A stretch of 64,000 nt of DNA from Cladosporium sp. IMV 00045 (Eukaryota > Ascomycota > Dothideomycetes > Cladosporiales > Cladosporiaceae), in NCBI GenBank assembly GCA_001931905.2, contig MSJI02000904.1:62001-126000 (forward strand), given 5' to 3'. Below, in pieces: positions 56,360-64,000 of the stretch (its first letter is position 1; every line of letters starts with the position of its first letter). The notes beneath the pieces were generated by a model. The model did no database searches, was not told the DNA's origin, and saw only the letters and a program-made list of their open reading frames with translations. The position numbers and the translations under genes were made by a program.

Positions 56360-56544
56360 TGGGGAGGAGAGGTTGATGTGCTCTTGTGGTCTTTTTGTAA
56401 TCGGGTTTCTTGATATAATCGTATCTTTCCGTCTGGCGGAATTGATTGCTGTGTTTGTTCGTGGCGTGTGTCGTTAAAAAATAATCTAATCGTCAACACG
56501 ACAAAACTACCCCGAATAGTCCTCGCCCATCAATCATTACCTCA

Positions 56545-57168
56545 TCAAATCGTCTCAATCTTCAAATCCTCCACCAAAACCTCAATTCCCTTCTCGCCAT
56601 CGCCCTCCTCAGGCATAGGCTTAGCACCATAAACGCCCACCCAAAGCTCCGCCCCCTCCCCCCTCCCCTCCAAATCCGCCCACTTCACCTCCCTCAACGG
56701 CACCTTCTTGCCACCGACAACAACATAAACCCACACCGTCCCTCCCTGCCTTTCCGCCAGAAACCTCGCCTTCCCAGCACTCCCCTCCGCCATCGGCGCA
56801 AGACTCCAGTCCGAAAACCGATCCGTTCCCACAACGCCCAATCTCGGCTCGCCGTCGAAAAACTCCACGCCGGCTTTGATCCATTGCGAGTCGTGCAGAT
56901 CTGCCCCTGGAGAGGGGGGGAAGGCCATGAGAATCCCGCCTTGGTCGAACTGCGTTTTCCACGGGCCGGAGATCGTGGCGCTGAGGGATTGGAAGGTCGA
57001 TATGGGGATGCGGGTCCCGATTCCCGGGGCGTTGAATTCCATGTCGCCTCGCTCTGGGCGCCGCCAGATGTCGGTTTTGGGCGGGACGGGGATGGTGAAG
57101 GGTTGGGTTGTGGGATGAGGGGGGAGGGCGGTGGTGGGGAGGTTGAGGGGTTCGAAGGTTAGAGGCAT
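56545..57168 (-). CDS. DUF1349 beta-jelly-roll protein
   Basis: A single exon of 207 residues from the ATG at 57168; the longer start at 57360 adds unconserved residues. The protein matches the DUF1349 (REE1-type, concanavalin-like) family: RGDMEFNAPGIGTRIP, the ISGPWKTQFDQGGILM strand, DSQWIKAGVEFFDGEPRLG and a C-terminal ELWVGVYGAKP. Yeast REE1 is linked to enolase regulation and galactose growth, but the fold suggests carbohydrate or ligand binding. No signal peptide, so intracellular. It converges with the monooxygenase, their stops 185 bp apart. Confidence 0.88.
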   Translation of the reverse strand: MPLTFEPLNLPTTALPPHPTTQPFTIPVPPKTDIWRRPERGDMEFNAPGIGTRIPISTFQSLSATISGPWKTQFDQGGILMAFPPSPGADLHDSQWIKAGVEFFDGEPRLGVVGTDRFSDWSLAPMAEGSAGKARFLAERQGGTVWVYVVVGGKKVPLREVKWADLEGRGEGAELWVGVYGAKPMPEEGDGEKGIEVLVEDLKIETI

Positions 57169-57728
57169 GGTTGGTTGGTTTGCTGTTGATGGTTTTGGTT
57201 GTAGATTGGGGATTTTGCGAGGGGGGAAGTTTCGATTCTCTCTCTTGTGAATGCGATGTGGAGATCGGGTGATTTTATATACTTGTCCTGTCTTGCGTTC
57301 GCTTGTCGCCAAGTGGTACTCCACGTTTACACGAAGGTCTAATGGAGTTGTATACTCCACTTGGAGGGCGGCTTTGTCCCAAGTTGGAGTTCCCGAAAAG
57401 TGTGACCTTTTCTAGTCTGGCGCTTACTTGGTTGTTCATTAATCATTCGGAGTGGTCGAATAGGTCAAATGTGAGAGACACTTGATCAAAGGAAATCAAA
57501 GTACATACATGTATACTTGTAGACTCAGAAAGTAAAGTCGACGTTCCGACTTCAGCGCCAACAATGAAGGATCATCGAAATGCGATGATATCACCGTTGC
57601 GATCAGCGTCCGGCATACATGTACATGTACATGTACACGTAGGTATACATCTATCAGGTAAACTCTGCAGTCTATCCATTCACCCCTCCCAACCACCAAA
57701 CCCCAATCCATCCAAACCAACCAAAGAC
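57169..57728. other. Divergent promoter, DUF1349 and NADAR genes
   Basis: 560 bp between two start codons pointing away from each other; contains the TACATG repeat listed below. No other signal identified. Confidence 0.45.
57616..57639. repeat. TACATG short tandem repeat
   Basis: Three perfect copies of TACATG at 57616-57633 and a partial fourth (TACACG), about 95 bp before the NADAR start codon. The unit is close to palindromic (ACATGT). It may be a chance microsatellite. Confidence 0.7.
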
Positions 57729-58482
57729 ATGACCACACCAACCATCCAACCCGACGCCTCTCTCGGCCCAATCCTCTTCTGGCGCGAATTTGAAGAACCC
57801 TACGGCTTCCTGTCGCAATGGTACGACTGCACCTTTCAAGTCGAAGGGGTCACGTATCACAGCACGGAGATGTGGATGATGGTTCAGAAGGCGCGGTTGT
57901 TTGGCGATGAGGTACGGTGTTTCTGTCCAGGAGGGAGACGTGGTTCATTTTTTGGCTGATGGAATGGGTGGGATTGATTATAGGAAATTGCCAGGCAAAT
58001 GATGCAAACGACTGTTCCGAAGGAACATCAGGCGCTGGGGAGGAGGGCGAGGGGGTTCGATAGGGGGAAGTGGGATGAGTGTGAGTTTCACTTTTACCAA
58101 TTTGCAAGGAGGAGGGGTCTTGAATTTGTTTTAGTGTTTGTTTGTGAATGACTAACGAATGAGGTGCAAAGATAAGAGTCGAATCGTGGAAGAGGGTAAT
58201 TGGCACAAATTCACCAAGAGTAAGGACAGGCCGGATCTTGCGAGGATGCTGCTCGATACGGGGGATCGGGAACTCGTCGAGGTGGGTTTACTGCTGAGTG
58301 TGTAATGTTCGGGTGTTGAAAGGGTTGCTGATTGTGTGGTGTAGGCTTCACCAACGGATCGAATCTGGGGCGTTGGGTTCTCCGCGGCTAATGCTCTCGA
58401 TCATCGAAGTGAGTGGGGAGAGAATAGACTGGGAGAAGCTATTATGAAGGTCAGGGAGAGACTTCGGCAAGAGAGCAGGTGA
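57729..58482 (+). CDS. NADAR-domain protein (YbiA/RibX-like)
   Basis: Four exons, 57729-57911, 57984-58080, 58172-58281 and 58345-58482, encode 175 residues; all GT-AG and in frame. NADAR proteins remove ADP-ribose-type groups or cleave the N-glycosidic bond of riboflavin intermediates. Visible parts are GPILFWREFEEPYGFLSQWY, YHSTEMWMMVQKARLFGD, ARQMMQTTVPKEHQALGRR, RIVEEGNWHKF and the C-terminal DRIWGVGFSAANAL. The Glu of the STEMW segment and the Trp of the last segment are typical active-site residues. The size fits the 150-190 residues of the family. It is a single-domain intracellular enzyme; damaged riboflavin-intermediate hydrolysis or de-ADP-ribosylation remain alternatives. Confidence 0.93.
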
Positions 58483-58648
58483 GCTGGTCGTGTTTGGTTT
58501 GCAGATTGTGGTGGTTTATCAATCGATCGAAGCAACCCAGTGCGAGAAGTCTCATTTGCCCTCGCTATCCTTTTATGCGCCATAATACTCCTTTCGCTGT
58601 TCGCTTGTCTTGATAAAATGAATTTCATCCCATTTCTTGTTCTTCGAT

Positions 58649-59278
58649 CTACTCCCGCTGCATCACCACCGTGAGCGCCATGAAACCCAACATGACCGTT
58701 TTAAGCCAGGGGTACTCGCTCAGAAGGATTGTCACGTATCCCACAAATGGCACGTAGCCAACCACACTTCCCACAACATCCTTCGCGCGGTCGAGGTAGT
58801 TCTGTCCTCGGGCGTACAGCTCGGTGTCGTCGGCGGAGTTGTTGTCGCCTTTCGTCAACAATCTCAAAGGCGAGGCGCTGCAGTGAAATCAACAGTTAGC
58901 AAAACAACATCCCATATCAAGAACCCATGCCTCGATCTCCCCAACAAAAACCAAAGCAGCGACGGAATAACAGGCAACTCACCCTCCCCCAAACTTCCTA
59001 ATAACTCTATGCACGATGGGAATATCCTTGCCGCGCACATTGTAGACCACCACCTCGCCGACCTGCGTGTCGGCGCCCCGGTTCCACAGGAAGAGCAGGT
59101 CGCCGCGCTGGAAGGCCGGTTCCATGCTGCCGGACAGCACCACCACGATGGGCGAGGAGGAGTCCGTTGCGACGGACAGCCCTTTCCAGAGCATGAAAGC
59201 TGTGGAGAGGACGAGCGCGAAGTTGAGGACTTGCGCGGCTAGTTGGCGCGGTTGCAGGGTGGAGAGGGCGGAGAGCAT
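58649..59278 (-). CDS. SEC11: Signal peptidase complex catalytic subunit SEC11
   Basis: Two exons, 59278-58983 and 58877-58649, encode 174 residues; yeast SEC11 has 167. The intron has a GTGAGT donor and CACTGCAG acceptor, joining as KFGG|GASPLRLL. SEC11 cleaves signal peptides in the ER membrane. The N-terminal transmembrane helix ([19 protein letters not shown]) precedes the catalytic Ser51 in [20 protein letters not shown]. The His90 of IPIVHRVI and the Asp region [12 protein letters not shown] complete the Ser-His-Asp set of ER signal peptidases. A second hydrophobic stretch ([14 protein letters not shown]) lies near the C-terminus. Identity is secure. Confidence 0.96.
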
Positions 59279-60637
59279 GGTGGGTGGGTTTGGGGTTGTG
59301 TTGTTTGGTTGGTGGTGTTGGGTGAGTTAGAGGGTTGGTGCTCGATGTGAGCGTCGTAGGGAGGCGGAGGGGTCAGATTCGAGTTTGATCGGATTTATCG
59401 CATTCGTCTGTTCGTAGTGATGTTCGCGGCGACTTTCGTTAGTCGCCTTGCCTGTTGTTTGGCGTGAGTGTCGTTCCTGGAGTTGGATTGTTGTTTCAAG
59501 CCAGCTGTTCTGGAGCTCGGACGTTGGAGAGTTGGAGGAGGAGCAGCTTACACCACGCTGTGCTTGGAGTGTATTTGTGCACTTGAGGGCTATACACTCA
59601 GATACTGTTGATTTGCAACTATGATCACGGAAGATGCCACGACCTCATAATACAGATGTGATAAATGTAGACTAACTGCGAATGGAAGACGAAGAGACGC
59701 TCTTCGAACCAACTCGTTCGACGAAGCCATTGGGCATCGGCCCGCCGTTTGAACGCAATTGCTTACTAGGATAGGACGAACTAGCTACATCTTTTCATGT
59801 GCTTTTGAGGACTCGAAGCAGAACAAAAAGGCCCACGTGAATCCACAATTCCATGCATATCGGCAGTGATAATCTACTGCTAGCAATCACGTACACAACA
59901 GGCGAAGGCAGGTAAAGACAAGCTAGCTCAGGGCATATGCAAACATAAGAGACTGGCTGCATGTGAGAGTGAAATAGCTAGATTGCTAGTCACCCGAATG
60001 CATCGATGTGATTGGAAGTTTTCAAGATTACCACATCATTCTCTCATTTATGCCGGTGGATGTTCGCTGCTTACACATGCAAGAGTCGATGTGTTGAGAA
60101 AGTCAACCACTTGCATCAACAAGAGGGCACTCACACAATCACATGTCCAACACTACCTACGCTGCCGAGACAGAGGGTTTGCTTTAGAAGAAGGACTCGT
60201 GAATCTCATGTGTTATGTATATGTGAGTTTTGGTGCAATCATGATCACATGAAGTCGTCAAAGAAAACAGTAGATCTGGCATCAACACATCTAGTGAATA
60301 ATGGAACGTCACATGTCGAATTGCCTATCTCTACCCTCAGGTGTTATTATTCATGCCCAAGTGCAGTCCTCCGTAGCGAGAAAATAAGGTTCGGGGATTC
60401 GTGCCAAGTTCACTCGCTGCTCTCCCGCGCAAGTCATCGAGGCAGGAAGGCAGAAGAGTGGCAGAGGCAGAGGCAGAGGCAGAACGTCCGCTTGCCAGCT
60501 TGTGCTAGCCCGGGCATCCATCTCCAACAACTTCACAATTCCAACCAACACCTCTCTCCTCCTCACCCACCCACCCACTTCCACCTCCCCCCCCATCAAA
60601 TCTCCCACTCTTCGCTTCCAATGTGCGCGCCGTATCG
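59279..60637. other. Divergent promoter region, SEC11 and NOT1
   Basis: 1.36 kb between starts. Holds a GGCAGA repeat (60460-60483) and CT/CA-rich leader sequence before NOT1. Short frames here are not supported. Confidence 0.45.
60460..60483. repeat. GGCAGA x4 microsatellite
   Basis: Four consecutive perfect copies of GGCAGA about 155 bp before the NOT1 start. Probably in the leader or core promoter. No function is implied. Confidence 0.8.
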
Positions 60638-63600
60638 ATGAGCGGCCGCCTTCCTCCTTCCTCCCAGGATCCCTCCTTCAATACCACCACCAACAGCACC
60701 ACCGCCAATACCAACCCCTCGTCGACCGCTCGAAGCACGAGATCCCAGCAACCATCCTGGCAACCCACTACAAATCGTCAATTCGCTCGTCGAGGCCTGA
60801 CGCCCATCTCTACTGCGAGCTCAGGCCAGCCGTTGCCTTCCAGCGCGACCAGCAGTCCGTCCAGGGCTACCTTTTCGCCCACTCGCCCTGACTCTAATCA
60901 GCCCTCAACGGTCGTCAACCGACAAGTCGCGAGCCGTCACTCCTCAGCCTCCTCTACCCATTCTTTCGCCGGTATCTCAGCAGCGACTCAGCAGCAGCAG
61001 CAGCAACATCACGCGTCTGCGTCATTGCCTTCCGCTCCGCGCTCGCGAACCATCACCTCTGGCTCCAGCCCGCGCGTGACTTCACCCATTGCTGGCGTAT
61101 CTTCACTGTCGCAGGCAGGCAACACTGGTGTAGGATCATCCAGGTTCGCCCGCAACACACCCTCCGTCTCTCTATCGGCCGCCGCATCACCTGTCTCGTC
61201 CTCTGGACCTCACAGCGCTAGCGCCTCATCTGGACAGCTCACAAGCTTGGTCATTACCCAACTCAACATCCTACTCAGCACCATCAAGGACGACGGTGAC
61301 AGTGCCAAGTGGCAAGCACAAGTTGACAAAATACAAAGACTGGTGGAGGACAACGGCATGGAGGTGTTCCCACAGTTCTTCCGGCGCTTGCTGCAGAACA
61401 ATGCAGCCGCCATATTCCCCGGCAACTCCAGGCAGCCCGCAGAGACCGGTACTGCCGGCAACTACCAGCTTCTAGTACAAGAGATGCATAAAATCCCCAT
61501 TGAATCACAGCAAGCGAAAAAGATCGCAGAGGCATTGGATACTAACGAGGGCGACCTTTTCCGGGACTTTGACTTGTATTCGCTGCTGGATCATTTCAGA
61601 TTGGACCCCGTAGGGAGGGTCACGCTCGCACTTGCCTGCAGAAAGGCATCCAAAGCAGACCTCAGATCTAAGGGTGAGCTCACTCCAGCGACTTTTTCCC
61701 TCCATCAGTTGCAACGATGAACGCTGACACGTGATGACCACTTCAGCCGAAGCTGTATTTAACAGCAACCTTTCCAACTTCCTACAAGTACTCGCACTCA
61801 AGCAAGGTGCCGCCTCATCGATGAACGTCTCGGACGAAGTGATTGCGACCATCATCGAGCGCATAATCCAGGACCCGCCGAGAAACTGGGGCGAAGAGCA
61901 GAGGGAGAACTTGAAGTTCGCGACACTCGGAAGGTACAGTGAGCTCAAGCAAAGGCCGCCTCCTGTTGTTCAGTCCGTCATCACCCTCATGGATATGCTG
62001 GACTCACAAGACGGCCGCCTGGCTCGCCATGTCCAGCGCGCTGGACCAAGATGTACACTCAGCCTCGACGCCTGCAAGGAAGTGCTCGCAAGTGTTGGAA
62101 CTCAGGATATTGCCTACCGACCTATTGCCTTGACACTATTGCTCATGGCCATTGTGGATAACGGAGAGGCTTACGATGCGGCTATTTTTGTCCAAGCTCT
62201 CAGACAGCACCGCGCCGGTGCTAAGATCGACTGGGCCGATGTTGTGCAAGGATTTGACATCCCCAAGTTGAACATCACAAAGCCACAATTCCTGGTTCTC
62301 TACAGAGCGCTCTTCCCTCTCGCCCGCGAATATTCCAACTTCGACATCCAAAGCCTGTGGGGCGGCACATGGAGTGTTCCCGAGACCCAGCTCAGCTTCG
62401 TGGTCGCCTTCCTCTCTACAACTCCGGACGAGCTGGACGTTTCTCAAATCCCCAATCTCCGTCGGGCCTTCTTACTCGAAGACTTCCAGGATGGATCGGA
62501 GAGTGTACGGACTTTCGCGGAGAAGGCAGTCAAGCACCCCTTGGTGTCGATGGACGCAACCGAGGCCCTCTTTACCATGATTTTCCAGTCCCAGGAAACG
62601 TATAACGGCGCACAAATGCTCGGGATCCCGGAGACCTTGATCAACCCGAACATGACCGTCTTCGTGTGCGCGGCTGCCGCCGTGCCAAAACCGTGGGGCG
62701 CCCTGCAGGACCAAGCGCTCAAGCAACTCTTCTTTCCCTTCCTCCTGAAGCAGCACGAGAACTACGATTTCGTCATGCATGCTTTGTGGCGTAACGACAA
62801 GATTTGGGTTGCTGGGAGGATGGTGGAATTCTACCAGCAAGAAAACAACTTGATTGGCATCATCTACGAGCACGCGGTGGAGCATGGCTGGCTGGAGGCT
62901 CTCCTCACTATCCAGAGCAGCTTTGTCTTGGAACTTGCGACTTACGCTCACAGCAAAGGAACCTGCGACCTTGATGACTTTGCGCAACAGCACGTCAGCG
63001 CCATGGGTATTCAACCGTTCGCACGGGCTATCGTCGATTTCGTCAGGAGCAAGATGGAAGGCGAAGCAATTGTGCAGAGAGATCGCATGCAACCAGCAAG
63101 CCCGCAGTTGCAGCTTCAGACCGCCCACAAGCTCCTCATGATGATCAACGACGCCATCCCGGAAGACGACTTTGTTCCTCTGCTCAGACAGGCGCTGCAG
63201 GTTTACCCGCGCCTTGTTAATTACGGGGAGGACGAGAGACGGGATGCGATTATCGCTGCAAACAGCGAGCGCGGAAATGGCCTCCCCGAGGAGGCTGGTA
63301 CCCAGATGGAAGAGCAGTACAAGAGAATGTACGGTGGCGAGGTCGACGCAAACGATGTTATCGATCAGCTCAAGCAGCTGAAGACATCCGACAACCCCGC
63401 GGACCAAGACCTCTTCGCTAGCATGATTCATGGCCTCTTTGACGAGTACAACTGCTTTGGCGAATACCCCAACGAGGCTCTTGCGACTACTGCTGTGCTT
63501 TTCGGTGGCCTCATCAAATACGAGGTTCTCTTTGGCTTCAGCATGCAAGTCGCTTTGTATATGGTCTTCGAAGCAGTTTCTATCTACGGCTCAGAGGATT

Positions 63601-64000
63601 CGATGTGGAAGTTTGGTATGCAGGCAATGCTCCACTTTACCGACCGCCTGAAGGACTGGCCCCAGCTCGCCGAGAGGATCCTGCATATCCCTAACCTTCA
63701 AAACACGCAAGTCGTCCCTGCCGCGGAGAAGGTTCTTGCTGAGTTGCGTCAAGACACCATTGGCCTCAACGGAGATGCCACTAACGGGATCACCAATGGT
63801 GCTCTCGATGAAGAGTTCCCTGTCGACTCCCCCACCCCGCCTTTCTCCAGCATCAACATCGATGCACCCATCAGGCCAGATATCTACGAGACGCCAGACG
63901 AGGAAATATCTGACAAGGTTATCTTCGTTCTCAACAACATGTCTAAGAGAAACTTGGATGAGAAGTTCAAAGATCTTGAAAACGCCCTCGAGGATAGACA
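60638..64000 (+). CDS. NOT1: CCR4-NOT scaffold NOT1 (partial, 3' end missing)
   Basis: Two exons so far, 60638-61673 and 61747 to the window edge, giving about 1,096 residues; the full protein is over 2,000. NOT1 is the scaffold of the CCR4-NOT deadenylase complex. The start MSGRLPPSSQDPS leads a long Ser/Thr/Pro/Gln-rich disordered N-terminus with a short poly-Gln tract (near 60990). Conserved helical repeats begin about residue 200 (LVITQLNILLSTIKDD) and continue through HFRLDPVGRVTLALACRKAS, then after the intron AEAVFNSNLSNFLQVLAL, CKEVLASVGTQDIAYRPIALTLL and the NOT1-type HEAT region to LFASMIHGLFDEYNCF. The 73-nt intron has a GTGAGC donor and TTCAG acceptor. The frame stays open to base 64000. 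Confidence 0.95.

Noticed and set aside
62472..63548. Long minus-strand ORF (358 codons)
   Set aside because: Antisense to well-conserved NOT1 coding sequence; its own sequence is not family-like.
1..64000. CRISPR array, rRNA operon, intact transposon or biosynthetic gene cluster
   Set aside because: No regularly spaced identical repeats, rRNA, terminal repeats with transposase, or PKS/NRPS/terpene genes were seen.

Overview
The window reads as nuclear DNA of a filamentous ascomycete (Pezizomycotina; a Dothideomycete is my best guess, from gene style only). Evidence: dense genes on both strands, spliceosomal introns of mostly 50-80 nt with GTRNGT donors and CTRAC-like branch sites, a nuclear tRNA-Phe with an intron beside the anticodon, and fungal-type proteins (ATG15, VPS9-domain protein, quinate-type permease, GH6 cellobiohydrolase with CBM1, DSN1, SEC11, NOT1). 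Nothing looks prokaryotic or viral, and no CRISPR array, rRNA or intact transposon was seen.

Layout. 0-10.5 kb: acidic nuclear protein (possibly IFH1/CRF1-like), tRNA-Phe(GAA), a small conserved protein, an LRAT/papain-fold-like protein with a histidine and an NC motif, then SNF8/VPS22 (ESCRT-II) divergent from ribosomal protein L7, whose second intron carries a C/D snoRNA. 10.9-20.7 kb: VPS9-domain Rab GEF, autophagy lipase ATG15, a 97-bp tandem repeat, a BTB protein, a PHD-finger protein and INO80 subunit IES6. 21.9-31 kb: metallo-beta-lactamase-fold hydrolase, a GABA/amino-acid permease with two in-frame stops (pseudogene), about 4 kb with few credible genes, then GH6 cellobiohydrolase. 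33-41 kb: quinate/sugar permease with an 8-nt exon, exosome subunit RRP46, a three-OB-fold ssDNA-binding-like protein and kinetochore DSN1. 42-53 kb: indoleamine 2,3-dioxygenase, double-GFA protein, small mitochondrial-type protein, MmgE/PrpD enzyme and TRF4-type poly(A) polymerase. 53-64 kb: REX2 oligoribonuclease, FAD monooxygenase, DUF1349 protein, NADAR protein, SEC11 and the 5' two-thirds or so of NOT1, cut by the window edge.

How the genes relate. This is mainly housekeeping chromosome and I see no biosynthetic cluster. Several genes share RNA turnover (RRP46, TRF4, REX2, NOT1) or vesicle and vacuole traffic (SNF8, VPS9 protein, ATG15, SEC11), but they are scattered and separately promoted, so this is not evidence of co-regulation. 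The 23-33 kb part is the most accessory-like: a decaying permease, long gene-poor spacers, a secreted cellulase and a nutrient permease.

The most unusual items are the snoRNA in the L7 intron (12-nt match to a conserved large-subunit rRNA segment), the 8-nt microexon, the freshly broken permease, the 97-bp repeat with an internal hairpin, the LRAT-like protein and the ambiguous 3' end of the TRF4-type gene. All exon borders were derived by hand from splice signals and frame; rRNA and family comparisons come from memory and were not searched.
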